Assembly: GCF_001428365.1 (NCBI RefSeq)
Contig: NZ_LMSH01000002.1
Span: 496,132 to 560,131 of the forward strand
DNA length: 64,000 nucleotides
Reading direction: 5' to 3'
Source: Arthrobacter sp. Soil763
Lineage (GTDB): Bacteria > Actinomycetota > Actinomycetes > Actinomycetales > Micrococcaceae
Shown: in pieces, positions 24,976-33,578 of the stretch
Layout of the letters: every line of letters begins with the position of its first letter
Position numbering within the stretch: the first letter of the stretch is position 1
Program-made: the position numbers and the translations under genes
The notes under the pieces: model-generated
What the model saw: the letters and a program-made list of their open reading frames with translations, nothing else
Told to the model about the DNA's origin: nothing
Databases searched by the model: none

Positions 24976-25980
24976 CTAGCGGCCTTCCAGCGGCGCGTAC
25001 ATGACGTCCATGTCCCAGCGCGAGAAGCCCAGCCGGTGGTACAGGGCGACGGCCGGGATGTTGTCGGCGTCGACGTAGAGCATGACGGCGTGCAGGCCCT
25101 GCTGCTGCAGGTACCTGATCCCGGCAACGGTCAGCGCCTTCCCCAGCCCGGTGCCCTGGGCGGCGGGGACGACGCCGACGGCGTACACCTCGCCGATCGC
25201 CGGGTGCTCGCCGTGCCGCGGGTGCACCTTGGTCCAGTGGAAGCCGAGGATGGTCCCGGCGGCGTCGACCGCGAGCAGGAAGCCTTCGGGGTCAAACCAG
25301 GGCTCGGCCATCCGCGCCGCCAGGTCCGCGCGCGTCATGCCGCCTTGCTCCGGGTGGTGGGCGAAGGCGGCGCGGTTGGCGGCAAGCCAGCCGTCCTCGT
25401 CCTGTCCCGGCTGGAAGCTGCGCAGGCCCACGCCTTCGGGCAGGGGGACGTCGGGCAGGTCCGCGGCGGCCGTCGCGAGCCGCATCTTCCACAGTTCGCG
25501 CACCGGGCCGTAGCCGTACCGGGCGGCGAGGTCGGCCGCGGCCTCATGGTTCCCGTGCGACCAGGCCTTCAGCCCCGCGAAGCCGCGCACCCTTTGCAGT
25601 TCCCCGACCAGCCGGTCCGCCACGCCCTGGTTGCGGTAGCTGGGGTGGACCGCTACTTCCAGTACGCCCGTGCCGTCCGATTCTTCGATGACGACGGCGA
25701 AGCCGGCGAGGTCATTGCCGCGTTCCGTGCCGGGCGTGCCGGTCCCGGTCGCGGCGTCGTCCCGCCCGGAATAGTCCGGCGGGTACAGCGCCAGGGCCAG
25801 CACCGTGTGCGGGCCGGCGTCGCCGGCGCGGAGCGTGACCAGGGTCTGCTCGGACAGCGGCGGGTTGCCGTCGGATTCCTCCGCCGCGGCCACGAGGGCC
25901 TTGACGTCGCGCAGCAGCTGTTCGCCGACAGCTCCCTGCACGGTGAGGACTGGCCAGTTCTCCGGATGCGCGGGACTCAT
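24976..25980 (-). CDS. mshD: Mycothiol synthase (double GNAT acetyltransferase)
   Basis: Catalyses the last step of mycothiol synthesis, acetylating Cys-GlcN-Ins. 334 residues with two GNAT domains. The N-terminal one is degenerate (AVHPSYRNQGVADRLV) and the C-terminal one is intact (VYAVGVVPAAQGTGLGKAL, then YVDADNIPAVALYHRLGF), as in known MshD. Its presence fits an actinobacterium using mycothiol. It neighbours glnR, as in Mycobacterium (Rv0818/Rv0819), but here a probable RNA gene lies between. Confidence 0.93.
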   Translation of the reverse strand: MSPAHPENWPVLTVQGAVGEQLLRDVKALVAAAEESDGNPPLSEQTLVTLRAGDAGPHTVLALALYPPDYSGRDDAATGTGTPGTERGNDLAGFAVVIEESDGTGVLEVAVHPSYRNQGVADRLVGELQRVRGFAGLKAWSHGNHEAAADLAARYGYGPVRELWKMRLATAAADLPDVPLPEGVGLRSFQPGQDEDGWLAANRAAFAHHPEQGGMTRADLAARMAEPWFDPEGFLLAVDAAGTILGFHWTKVHPRHGEHPAIGEVYAVGVVPAAQGTGLGKALTVAGIRYLQQQGLHAVMLYVDADNIPAVALYHRLGFSRWDMDVMYAPLEGR

Positions 25981-26027
25981 GGTGCAAGGCTATACGCACG
26001 CCGCCGGGCGTGCGCGGAGCCGTCGAT

Positions 26028-26056
26028 TTGTGGCATCGGGGGTGGGGCCGTATAGT
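26028..26056 (+). promoter_or_regulatory. Promoter of an orphan small RNA
   Basis: TTGTGG (26028-26033), a 17-base spacer and TATAGT (26051-26056) match a vegetative promoter well. It points away from mshD, and no coding sequence follows before a strong terminator at 26183. Confidence 0.6.
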
Positions 26057-26062
26057 CGTTAA

Positions 26063-26211
26063 CTCATCCGGCTGATCGGTTCGAGGCTCTGGCCCCGGGA
26101 CGCGGACGGAAGATGAGGGGGATCCACCACTGGGGTGGCCTCGATACGTTCGACCCGTATGTCCTCCACTGAAGTTATAGAAGAAGCCCCGGACCATGGT
26201 CCGGGGCTTCT
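26063..26211 (+). ncRNA. Candidate structured small RNA between mshD and glnR
   Basis: About 150 bases run from the predicted transcription start to a strong terminator with no plausible reading frame. Internal pairings can be drawn. CTCATC at the 5' end (26063-26068) pairs with GATGAG (26112-26117). CCACC (26124-26128) pairs with GGTGG (26134-26138). ATACG (26144-26148) pairs with CGTAT (26156-26160) around a TTCGACC loop. It does not fit tRNA, the SRP RNA core or a 6C RNA as I know them. It could be a novel or lineage-specific regulator, perhaps for the flanking mshD or glnR messages. Confidence 0.5.
26183..26211. terminator. Strong intrinsic terminator between the small RNA and glnR
   Basis: GAAGCCCCGGACC, AT, GGTCCGGGGCTTC is a perfect 13-bp stem followed by TTG. 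It is symmetrical enough to stop both the small RNA (plus strand) and glnR (minus strand, stop codon 29 bases away). Confidence 0.8.
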
Positions 26212-26239
26212 TGCGTTCCGCAGCGTATGGCGTGCGGAG

Positions 26240-26938
26240 CTAGGCTTCGGTCAGCTCCTCATCCGGCTGCCGGACGAGCGTCAGCCGGTAGCCGACGTTG
26301 CGCACCGTGCTGATCAGGTTCTCGTGGTCGGCGCCAAGCTTGGCCCGGAGCCGGCGGACGTGCACGTCCACGGTGCGGGTGCCCCCGTAGTAGTCGTAGC
26401 CCCATACTTCGGTGAGCAGCTGCTGGCGCGTGAAGACCCGTCCCGGATGCTGGGCCAGGTACTTGAGCAGTTCGAACTCCTTGAACGTCAGGTTCAAGGC
26501 GGCGCCGTTGACCCGGGCGGTGTAGCTCGCCTCGTCGATCACGACGCCGGCGGCCCGGATCTCGCTCGGCGTGTCCTCCTGGTCCGGGACGGCCCGGGCG
26601 ATGCCAAGACGGATGCGCGCCTCTACCTCGGCCGGTCCGGCCGATTCCAGCAGGATGTCGTCGACTGCCCACGCCGAGGAGACAGCCGCCATGCCCCCCT
26701 CGGTCAGGATGAGCATCAGGGGGGCGCTGAGCCCGGTAGCCTTCAGCAGCTGGGTGAGGGAGCGGGCGCCCACCAGGTCCTTGCGGGCATCCAGCAGGAC
26801 GATGTCGCAGGGATCGGTGTCCAGCAGTGCCGTCGGTTCGGCGGGCAGGATGTGGACGCGGTGATTAAGCAGTTCCAGCGCAGGCAGGACGTCCACCGAT
26901 GACCCGGTGCTGTTCGTCAGGAGCAGGATGTGCGACAT
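26240..26938 (-). CDS. glnR: GlnR-type OmpR-family nitrogen regulator
   Basis: 232 residues from ATG 26938 (GGAGG upstream). The N-terminal receiver-like domain ([38 protein letters not shown]) lacks the usual acidic pocket beside the Asp, as in actinobacterial GlnR, which acts without phosphorylation. The C-terminal winged helix is canonical ([30 protein letters not shown]). GlnR controls glutamine synthetase, ammonium transport and nitrite reduction genes. There is no partner kinase nearby, as expected. Confidence 0.9.
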   Translation of the reverse strand: MSHILLLTNSTGSSVDVLPALELLNHRVHILPAEPTALLDTDPCDIVLLDARKDLVGARSLTQLLKATGLSAPLMLILTEGGMAAVSSAWAVDDILLESAGPAEVEARIRLGIARAVPDQEDTPSEIRAAGVVIDEASYTARVNGAALNLTFKEFELLKYLAQHPGRVFTRQQLLTEVWGYDYYGGTRTVDVHVRRLRAKLGADHENLISTVRNVGYRLTLVRQPDEELTEA

Positions 26939-27293
26939 GGTTCCTCCAAGGGGTGTCCGCGCATCATTGGGCGTCTGAGCCGGGCTCTCACCGGCCGGTA
27001 CTGTACTTCCGGACGGTGGCCTGCCTGCGGCTGCCGGAGGAAGCGTAGCTGAGCCTTGAGTATACCCAAATGGCACTTCGCAGACACTGTCCCGCCGCTC
27101 CGTCCGGGCCCTTTTGCGACACAAAACGTTCACATAGGGCAGGATTGAACCGTCGGGGCCTGTAGCCGCCGGCGGAGTCGAGCTGGCCGGGCACGGTCCG
27201 CAGTGAGCGAAGGTACCGGTTGATCGTGGCTAAGGTGATGATGGGCGTCCGCACCGCGGATGCCCTCTGGAGGCGGACAGGGGGGAGCGGACT
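26939..27293. other. Intergenic region between glnR and the divergent membrane gene
   Basis: This stretch of 355 bp holds no gene that I can support. It contains a good -10 box for glnR and ribosome sites at both ends. A GGGGGGAG stretch lies six bases before GTG 27294. No clear GlnR box or other operator was identified by eye. Confidence 0.5.
27059..27064 (-). promoter_or_regulatory. -10 element TATACT of glnR
   Basis: On the minus strand the hexamer reads TATACT, a near-consensus -10, giving a 5' leader of about 110 bases. The -35 region is weak, which may mean an activator is needed. Confidence 0.45.
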
Positions 27294-28028
27294 GTGAGGT
27301 CCCGAAGCGTAGGCGTCGTCGGCTTGGCCGGGCTCGCCGCAATCGTCGCCGGGGCCTATGCCGCTCCCGGGGCCCTGCTGGCCGTCGCTGTCGTGACGGC
27401 CGCCTGCGTGGGCATCGGCTGGCCACATTTCCTCGGCATCCCGGCCAAGAAGACCCTCGCCGTGCTGATCGGGCTCCCCGGCATCGGATCCGCCGTCGCA
27501 GCGAGCTATCTGCCCCCTCCGGGCTTCCTGGACTGGACGCCCGCCTTCGTGGCCGCCGGCGTGATGGCGGTCTTCGTCATGCAGCTGATCCGCGGCACCG
27601 GCCAGGCCCAGCGCCTGGAGTCCACGCTGGGTTCCTGCGCCGGCGTCCTGCTGTCCTGCCTCGGCGCAGGCTGGATCGCCTCCGCACGTTTCAACGGGGT
27701 CCGGGAAATGCTGCTCATCGCCGCGATCAGCGCCGCTATCGCCCTGCTGGCCGGGCTGATCCGCTGGCCGGACCGGATTGTCGCCCCGCTGGGCATCGCC
27801 GGCGCCGGGCTGGCCGGTCCGCTGGCGGGACTCGTGCTGTCCGACATCGCCGTCCTGCCCGCGGCCCTGGTCGGCGTCGTCGTCGCCGCCGTCCTGGTCA
27901 GCTTCCGCCGCCTGGTGATCATCCGCGGCGCATCCCTGAACTTGCCGGCGGTGCTGGGCATGGGCCTGGCGCCCGTCTCGGCGGTCGGCTCCCTGGCTTA
28001 CTTCATAGACAAACTCCTCATTATCTAA
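27294..28028 (+). CDS. Polytopic membrane protein of unknown function
   Basis: 244 residues, almost entirely hydrophobic, with seven or eight predicted membrane helices and few charged residues (RWPDR and SFRRLVIIRG loops). I do not recognise the family. GTG 27294 follows a GGGGGGAG ribosome site. The next gene, 16 bases downstream, encodes a very small membrane protein with its own promoter element. Confidence 0.75.
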   Translation: MRSRSVGVVGLAGLAAIVAGAYAAPGALLAVAVVTAACVGIGWPHFLGIPAKKTLAVLIGLPGIGSAVAASYLPPPGFLDWTPAFVAAGVMAVFVMQLIRGTGQAQRLESTLGSCAGVLLSCLGAGWIASARFNGVREMLLIAAISAAIALLAGLIRWPDRIVAPLGIAGAGLAGPLAGLVLSDIAVLPAALVGVVVAAVLVSFRRLVIIRGASLNLPAVLGMGLAPVSAVGSLAYFIDKLLII

Positions 28029-28032
28029 GCGT

Positions 28033-28038
28033 TAGGAT
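28033..28038 (+). promoter_or_regulatory. -10 element TAGGAT of a predicted leaderless microprotein gene
   Basis: The hexamer ends six bases before ATG 28045. The AGGA within it could also act as a ribosome site for a read-through transcript. Confidence 0.4.
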
Positions 28039-28044
28039 GGCATC

Positions 28045-28158
28045 ATGTCCGTACTTGCATTTGAGATCTTCTTCCTTGTCCTGCTCGCCGTCGCCGGCCT
28101 TTCCATGGCCTGGTTCGCCGGCTTCGTGGTGTACCGGCTCTTCAAGGGCCAGAAGTAA
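28045..28158 (+). CDS. 37-residue membrane microprotein
   Basis: A short frame from ATG 28045 to TAA 28158. It encodes a single hydrophobic helix (about residues 4-30, rich in Leu, Phe and Ala) and ends with a basic tail YRLFKGQK. This is a convincing single-pass inner-membrane topology. It fits neatly between the polytopic membrane gene and the nitrobindin gene. The function is unknown; a regulator or subunit of a larger membrane protein is possible. Confidence 0.65.
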   Translation: MSVLAFEIFFLVLLAVAGLSMAWFAGFVVYRLFKGQK

Positions 28159-28209
28159 ACGCCACCCCTCAACACCGTCCAGAATCCGTAGTTTCCGGAG
28201 GTAGCTGCC

Positions 28210-28824
28210 GTGCCGATTGAAATTCCTACCGATCTGACGCCCGAAATCGTTCCGCTGTCCTGGCTCATCGGTGAGTGGGAGGGCCGGGGCCGGCTCGGCG
28301 CCGGAGAAGAGGATTCCGAGCACTTCCTGCAGCACGTGTCCTTCACGCACAACGGCCTGCCCTACCTGCAGTACCGCGCCGAGTCCTGGCTGACGGACGA
28401 TGAAGGCGTCAAGCTGCGCCCGCTCACCGTCGAGACCGGGTTCTGGGCCCTCGAACGGAAGCAGCGGGAGGAAGACGGCGGCCCCGGCCTGATCCCCGCG
28501 GACATCGTTCCCGTGCTCAAGAGCGCCGACGAGGTGGAGGAGCTGCGCAACAGCGACGGCGGTTTCGACATCACCGTGTCCATCTCGCATCCCGGCGGCA
28601 TCTCGGAGTTGTACTACGGGCAAATCAAGGGTCCGCAGATCCAACTCAGTACCGACATGGTGATGCGCGGGAGCCACTCCAAGGAATACACCGCCGCCAC
28701 CCGGATTTTCGGGCTGGTGGAAGGCCAGCTGCTGTGGCGCTGGGACGTCGCCACCGGCACGGGCTCCACGCCGGGCGCCGGCCTGGAAGCCCACGCCTCC
28801 GCGATCCTGAGCAAAGTGTCTTAA
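28210..28824 (+). CDS. Nitrobindin-like heme-binding beta-barrel protein (UPF0678/DUF1794)
   Basis: 204 residues of the FABP-like nitrobindin family. The N-terminal GEWEGRGRL is the GxWxGxG-type signature; HVSFTHNGLPYLQYRAESWL and ETGFWA follow the barrel pattern. The C-terminal His in LEAHASAIL could be the heme ligand. Nitrobindins bind ferric heme and can handle nitric oxide or peroxynitrite. The GTG start has GGAGG at eight bases. Confidence 0.85.
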   Translation: MPIEIPTDLTPEIVPLSWLIGEWEGRGRLGAGEEDSEHFLQHVSFTHNGLPYLQYRAESWLTDDEGVKLRPLTVETGFWALERKQREEDGGPGLIPADIVPVLKSADEVEELRNSDGGFDITVSISHPGGISELYYGQIKGPQIQLSTDMVMRGSHSKEYTAATRIFGLVEGQLLWRWDVATGTGSTPGAGLEAHASAILSKVS

Positions 28825-28897
28825 CCCGCCGCGCCGGCCGGAGGCCGGGGTCCCACTGGTTTTCCGTTGGTCCGCAGCGAACCTAAGGAGCACCACC

Positions 28898-29644
28898 ATG
28901 AACGACACCTCCAGTGGCTCCGGCGGCGCGCCGGCGGAGCCGGGCACCTACAGCGACCTGAAGGCCGTCTTCTTCAACGGCACCCTCAAACGCTCCCCGG
29001 AGACCTCCAACACGCAGGGGCTGATCGACATCAGCCGCGCGATCATGGACAAGCAGGGCGTGACCACCCGCGTGATCCGCACGGTGGACCACGACATCGC
29101 CGCGGGCGTGTACCCGGACATGCGCGAGCACGGCTGGCCAAGTGACGACTGGCCGTCCCTCTACCCGGCGGTCAGGGAAGCGGACATTGTGGTGGTCGCC
29201 GGCCCGATCTGGCTGGGGGACAATTCCTCGCAGACGAAAAAGCTGATCGAACGGCTCTACGCGCACTCCGGTGAGCTGAACGCCAAGGGGCAGTGGGCGT
29301 TCTACCCCAAGGTGGGCGGCTGCCTCATCACGGGCAACGAGGACGGCATCAAGCACTGCGCCATGAATGTGCTCTACAGCCTCCAGCACATCGGCTTCAC
29401 CATTCCGCCGCAGGCCGACGCCGGCTGGATCGGCGCGGTCGGCCCCGGCCCCAGTTACCTGGATGAAGGCTCGGGCGGGCCGGAAAGCGACTTCACCAAC
29501 CGCAACACGACCTTCATGACCTGGAACCTGCTGCACCTTGCCCGGATGCTCAAGGACGCCGGCGGCATTCCCGCGTACGGCAACCTGCCGGAAGCCTGGA
29601 AGGCCGGAACCAGATACGACTTCGAAAACCCGGAATACCGCTGA
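28898..29644 (+). CDS. Flavodoxin-fold NAD(P)H-dependent FMN reductase-like protein
   Basis: 248 residues. The first strand and phosphate loop read AVFFNGTLKRSPETSNTQ, and the second flavin loop is VVVAGPIWLGDNSSQTKKL, both typical of flavodoxin-like quinone or FMN reductases. The C-terminal part (TTFMTWNLLHLARML) resembles this subfamily. It has an AAGGAG ribosome site. It is followed closely by ygfZ, so a redox or iron-sulfur maintenance role is plausible. Confidence 0.83.
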   Translation: MNDTSSGSGGAPAEPGTYSDLKAVFFNGTLKRSPETSNTQGLIDISRAIMDKQGVTTRVIRTVDHDIAAGVYPDMREHGWPSDDWPSLYPAVREADIVVVAGPIWLGDNSSQTKKLIERLYAHSGELNAKGQWAFYPKVGGCLITGNEDGIKHCAMNVLYSLQHIGFTIPPQADAGWIGAVGPGPSYLDEGSGGPESDFTNRNTTFMTWNLLHLARMLKDAGGIPAYGNLPEAWKAGTRYDFENPEYR

Positions 29645-29666
29645 GCGCGGAGGACTTCTACTTCAT

Positions 29667-30749
29667 ATGACTACTCCAAGCCCCCTGCTTTCGCGCCCGG
29701 GCGCCGTCGAAGCTGCCGGGGCCGACGCCGGCGTCGCGGCCCACTACGGAGCGCCGCTGCGCGAGCAGCGCGCCCTGGCGGCGGGCACCGCCGTCGTCGA
29801 CCTCTCCCACCGCGGCGTGGTGACCGTCAGCGGGCCTGACCGACTGAGCTGGCTCAACACGCTGTCCTCCCAGCAGCTCACCGACCTCGCGCCGGGCCGG
29901 TCCACCGAGCTGCTGCTGCTCAGCGTGCAGGGACGGATCGAATTCGACGCCCGCGTCCTGGACGACGGCGCCACCACCTGGCTGCTCGTGGAGGCGGCCG
30001 AAGCCGCGCCGCTGGCCGACTGGCTCAACCGGATGAAGTTCATGCTCCGGGTCGAGATCGCCGATGTGTCCGCCGAGTGGGGCGTCGTCGGATCCACCCG
30101 GCCGGTGCCGGAATGGTCCGGGCTGCTGGTCTGGGAAGACCCCTGGCCGCACGTCGGTCCCGGCGGCTACTCCTACGCCGTGGCCGCAGAGGACGTCCAT
30201 CCGGGCCTGGAGAGGCCCTGGTATGAATACCTGGTACCCGCCGCCGAGCTGGAAGCCACCATCGGTGACCGGCCGCTGGCCGGGAGCCTGGCCGCCGAAG
30301 CACTGCGGATCGCCGCCTGGCGTCCCCGCTGGGGAGCCGAGACCGACGACAAGACCATCCCGCACGAGCTCGACCTGCTCCGGACCGCCGTGCACCTGGC
30401 CAAGGGCTGCTACAAAGGCCAGGAGACCATCGCCCGGGTGCACAACCTGGGCCACCCGCCGCGGCGGCTCGTGTTCCTGCAACTGGACGGCTCCCAGCAC
30501 ACCCTGCCCGCCGCCGGCAGCGCCGTGAAGGCCGGGGAACGGAACGTCGGAACCGTCACCTCCGTAGCCCAGCACTACGAGATGGGCCCCGTCGCCCTGG
30601 CCGTCATCAAACGCTCCGTCGCCCCCGACGAGGTCCTGACCGTGCTCGACGGCGACGAGCCCTACACCGCCGCGCAGGAACTGATCGTTGCCCCCGACGC
30701 GGGGCAGGTCGTCGGCCGCCAGACCGGCTTCCTCCGGGGCCCGCGGTGA
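29667..30749 (+). CDS. ygfZ: YgfZ-family folate-binding protein for iron-sulfur cluster maintenance
   Basis: 360 residues with a GcvT-like folate-binding fold. The diagnostic motif is KGCYKGQE, containing the functional Cys of YgfZ proteins. VSGPDRLSWLNTLSSQQ lies near the N-terminus. YgfZ uses tetrahydrofolate to help assemble or repair iron-sulfur clusters in some enzymes. The start ATG 29667 lies 22 bases behind the flavoprotein stop, and the gene overlaps the next one by GTGA. Confidence 0.9.
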   Translation: MTTPSPLLSRPGAVEAAGADAGVAAHYGAPLREQRALAAGTAVVDLSHRGVVTVSGPDRLSWLNTLSSQQLTDLAPGRSTELLLLSVQGRIEFDARVLDDGATTWLLVEAAEAAPLADWLNRMKFMLRVEIADVSAEWGVVGSTRPVPEWSGLLVWEDPWPHVGPGGYSYAVAAEDVHPGLERPWYEYLVPAAELEATIGDRPLAGSLAAEALRIAAWRPRWGAETDDKTIPHELDLLRTAVHLAKGCYKGQETIARVHNLGHPPRRLVFLQLDGSQHTLPAAGSAVKAGERNVGTVTSVAQHYEMGPVALAVIKRSVAPDEVLTVLDGDEPYTAAQELIVAPDAGQVVGRQTGFLRGPR

Positions 30750-31168
30750 ACGGCGAGACAGCGCCTCCGGCGGACCACGGCGGGACCGCCGCCCCGGACG
30801 ATGAGGCCGTGGCCCTGGCGCACACCCTCTTCGACGCCGCCCGCGAAGGCAATTCCGCCCTGCTGGGCGGCTACCTGGCCGCCGGTGCCCCCGCCACGCT
30901 GACCAATGCGGCGGGAGATTCGCTCCTCATGCTCGCGGCCTACCACGGCCACGCGGACACGGTGAAGCTGATCCTGGCGCACGGCGCCGACCCCAACACG
31001 GCCAACGACCGGGGCCAGACGCCGCTGGCCGGGGCTGTCTTCAAGGGCTACCCGGAGGTCGTGCAGGCGCTCGTTGCCGCCGGCGCCGATCCCGACGCCG
31101 GCAGCCCCTCCGCGCGGGCGGCCGCCCAGATGTTCGCCCGGGACGACCTCCTGGCGCTCCTCGGCTGA
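30746..31168 (+). CDS. Ankyrin-repeat protein
   Basis: 140 residues. After a disordered acidic N-terminus come about three ankyrin repeats (NAAGDSLLMLAAYHGHADTVKLIL, NDRGQTPLAGAVFKGYPEVVQALV named here as regions 50-75 and 86-109). Such repeats mediate protein contacts. The GTG overlaps the ygfZ stop (GTGA), implying coupled translation and perhaps a joint role. The partner is unknown. Confidence 0.85.
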   Translation: MNGETAPPADHGGTAAPDDEAVALAHTLFDAAREGNSALLGGYLAAGAPATLTNAAGDSLLMLAAYHGHADTVKLILAHGADPNTANDRGQTPLAGAVFKGYPEVVQALVAAGADPDAGSPSARAAAQMFARDDLLALLG

Positions 31169-31224
31169 GCACCGCAGCACAACCAACAACTTCAGCAGGC
31201 ACCACGCACCCTAAGGAAGCTCCA

Positions 31225-32757
31225 ATGGAACACGTCGCGCGGCCCTGGGCGGCCCTCTGGTCCCTCGTCATAGGTTTCTTCATGATCCTGATCGATACCA
31301 CCATCGTGTCGGTGGCCAACCCACGGATCATGGAAGGCCTCAACGCGGACATCAACTCGGTGATCTGGGTGACCAGTGCCTACCTGCTGGCTTACGCCGT
31401 GCCGCTGCTCATCACGGGCCGCCTGGGCGACCGTTTCGGGCCCAAGAAGCTGTACCTGGCCGGGCTCGCCGTCTTCACCCTGGCCTCGCTGTGGTGCGGG
31501 CTCTCCGGCGATGTCCAGACGTTGATCGAAGCCCGCATCCTGCAGGGGCTCGGAGCCGCGATGATGACGCCGCAGACCATGGCCGTCATCACCCGGATCT
31601 TCCCGCCGGACCGCCGCGGCGCGGCCATGGGCATCTGGGGCGCAACGGCGGGCGTGGCCACCCTGGTCGGGCCGATCCTCGGCGGCGTGCTGGTGGACGG
31701 GCTGGGCTGGGAATGGATCTTCTTCATCAACATCCCGGTCGGCATCGCCGGCTTCTTCCTGGCCCTGCGCTACGTGCCCGCCCTCAGCACCCACCCGCAC
31801 AAGTTCGACATCCCCGGCGTGCTGCTGAGCGCCCTGGGCCTGTTCCTGCTGGTCTTCGGCATCCAGGAAGGTGAAACCTATAACTGGGGGACCATCACCG
31901 GCCCGATCACCGTCTGGGGCCTGATCATCGGCGGCGTCGTCGTCCTGGCCGCCTTCGTGGCCTGGCAGCGGTTCAACAAGGGCGAGCCGCTCCTGCCGCT
32001 GGGCCTGTTCAAGGACCGCAACTTCTCGCTGGCCAACGTGGGCATCACCACCGTGGGCTTCACCGTGACGGCCTTCGGCCTGCCGCTGATCTTCTACTAC
32101 CAGGTGGTCCGCGGCCTGACCCCGACGCAGTCCGCCCTGATGATGATCCCGATGGCCGTGATCTCCGGCGCCCTCGCGCCCGTCGTGGGCCGGATCATCG
32201 ACCGGGTCGACCCGAAGTTCATCACCGCGGCGGGCCTGACGCTGATGTCCGCTGCCCTGTTCTGGAACGCAACCCTGATGCACCCGGACACCCCCATCTG
32301 GCTTTTCCTGCTGCCGAGCGCGGTGCTGGGTTTCGCGAACGCCGGCATCTGGGCGCCGCTGAGCTCCACCGCCACCCGCAACCTGCCGCCGCGCCTGGCG
32401 GGGGCCGGCTCCGGCGTCTACAACACCACCCGCCAGATCGGTGCGGTCCTCGGCAGCGCCGCCATCGCCGTGCTCATCCAGGCGCGGCTGGCCGCCGAGC
32501 TCCCCGCCGCCCCGGGCGGGGCGGGCAAGGCCGAACCGATGGCTTTCGGGGGCAAGCTCCCGGAGGCGCTGCACGAAGGATTCTCGAACGCGATGGGCCA
32601 GTCGATCATGCTGCCCGCCGCCGTCATCCTGCTGGGCGCCGCCGTGGCGCTGTTCTTCGCCAAGCCGCAGCAGCAGACCTGGGGCACTCCGGCCGCGGTC
32701 CCGGCGGAACCGGGCGTGCCCGCCGTCGCAGCGGATGCCGAGGCCCGGCGCGGCTAG
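31225..32757 (+). CDS. DHA2-family (EmrB/QacA-like) drug efflux MFS transporter
   Basis: 510 residues with about fourteen hydrophobic helices. Helix 1 has the DHA2 pattern (MILIDTTIVSVANP), motif A is GRLGDRFGPKKL, and motif C is GPILGGVLVDGLGWEWIFFINIP (a region near residue 150). A proton-driven exporter of cationic or hydrophobic compounds is expected. There is no TetR- or MarR-type regulator alongside. The ribosome site AAGGAAG precedes ATG 31225. Confidence 0.9.
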   Translation: MEHVARPWAALWSLVIGFFMILIDTTIVSVANPRIMEGLNADINSVIWVTSAYLLAYAVPLLITGRLGDRFGPKKLYLAGLAVFTLASLWCGLSGDVQTLIEARILQGLGAAMMTPQTMAVITRIFPPDRRGAAMGIWGATAGVATLVGPILGGVLVDGLGWEWIFFINIPVGIAGFFLALRYVPALSTHPHKFDIPGVLLSALGLFLLVFGIQEGETYNWGTITGPITVWGLIIGGVVVLAAFVAWQRFNKGEPLLPLGLFKDRNFSLANVGITTVGFTVTAFGLPLIFYYQVVRGLTPTQSALMMIPMAVISGALAPVVGRIIDRVDPKFITAAGLTLMSAALFWNATLMHPDTPIWLFLLPSAVLGFANAGIWAPLSSTATRNLPPRLAGAGSGVYNTTRQIGAVLGSAAIAVLIQARLAAELPAAPGGAGKAEPMAFGGKLPEALHEGFSNAMGQSIMLPAAVILLGAAVALFFAKPQQQTWGTPAAVPAEPGVPAVAADAEARRG

Positions 32758-32790
32758 GCCGACGCCGCGGCGAACTCCCGCCGGGACCGG

Positions 32791-33501
32791 CTAGCCCAGC
32801 AGCACGCTGGTGTGGATGCCGCCCGTGGTGAAACCCAGGCTGCGGGCCAGGGCAAGTGAGCCCTGGTTGCTCACGTCGGTGCGCCACTGCAGTGTCAGGC
32901 CGGACGCCAGGGCCTCGTGGGCGGCAATCGACGCCGCGAGCCGCCCGAGGCCGCGCCGTCGCCATTCCGGGGCGACGAGCACTCCGAGCTGCGCCAGCAG
33001 GCCTTCCCACTCGGTGTAGGCCCCGCAGGCCACGGGGGTGCGGCGGCCGTCGTCAATGTGCATGATCGTGAAGCGGTGCTCAAGGTCCGCGAGTCCGACC
33101 TCGTTGACATCATCCGGCGGGCACAAGGCCTCGAGTTCGATGGCCTCCGGGCTCCCGTGCGAGACGGTGAGCTCCTCGGAGGGCTGCTGAAGGGGCAGGT
33201 CGTCGGCGAAGAACAGCGCCGCGGCCCCGAGCCCGTGGCCGCCGTGCCCGCGGCTCAGGGTCAGCAGAGTCACATGCTGGGCCAGTTCCTCATCGGACAG
33301 GCCGGCCGCGGCGTCCAGGGCCCACTGCGGCCCGACGAGCGCTGAGCTGCCAAACAGACGGATGAACTGTACGCTGCGGGCGGCGTCGTCGGCCCGGGTG
33401 AGGCGGCGGCCCCCGGCGGCCGCGAACGCGCCGTCGTTGAACCCCAGGCGCCGGGCCCAGGCGAGCTGGATGATGTCGACGGAACCGGGCGCAAGAGTCA
33501 T
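32791..33501 (-). CDS. GNAT-family acetyltransferase
   Basis: 236 residues. The acetyl-CoA loop in the C-terminal half reads GVLVAPEWRRRGLGRLAAS, followed by LQWRTDVSNQGSLALARSLGF. The N-terminal half (LAWARRLGF, RSVQFIRLFGSSALVGP) has no assigned function. ATG 33501 is preceded at six bases by TAGGGT, a leaderless arrangement. The substrate is unknown. Confidence 0.83.
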   Translation of the reverse strand: MTLAPGSVDIIQLAWARRLGFNDGAFAAAGGRRLTRADDAARSVQFIRLFGSSALVGPQWALDAAAGLSDEELAQHVTLLTLSRGHGGHGLGAAALFFADDLPLQQPSEELTVSHGSPEAIELEALCPPDDVNEVGLADLEHRFTIMHIDDGRRTPVACGAYTEWEGLLAQLGVLVAPEWRRRGLGRLAASIAAHEALASGLTLQWRTDVSNQGSLALARSLGFTTGGIHTSVLLG

Positions 33502-33507
33502 GCACCA

Positions 33508-33513
33508 ACCCTA
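33508..33513 (-). promoter_or_regulatory. -10 element TAGGGT of a predicted leaderless gene
   Basis: On the minus strand the hexamer ends six bases before ATG 33501. Confidence 0.45.
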
Positions 33514-33578
33514 CCCAGCGGCCGCCCGCATCCGGGAAACCCGGGCGGGCGGCGCCGGGAGCACCCCGCGGGGAGGGC

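Noticed and set aside
26076..26100. GGTTCGA-like T-arm motif suggesting a tRNA in the mshD-glnR gap
   Set aside because: No acceptor stem or anticodon arm can be folded around it; the stretch fits better inside the small RNA candidate.
28033..28044. AGGATGG read only as a Shine-Dalgarno site for the 37-residue gene
   Set aside because: Possible, but the same TANNNT-N6-ATG geometry at ten other genes makes the -10 reading at least as likely; both are noted.
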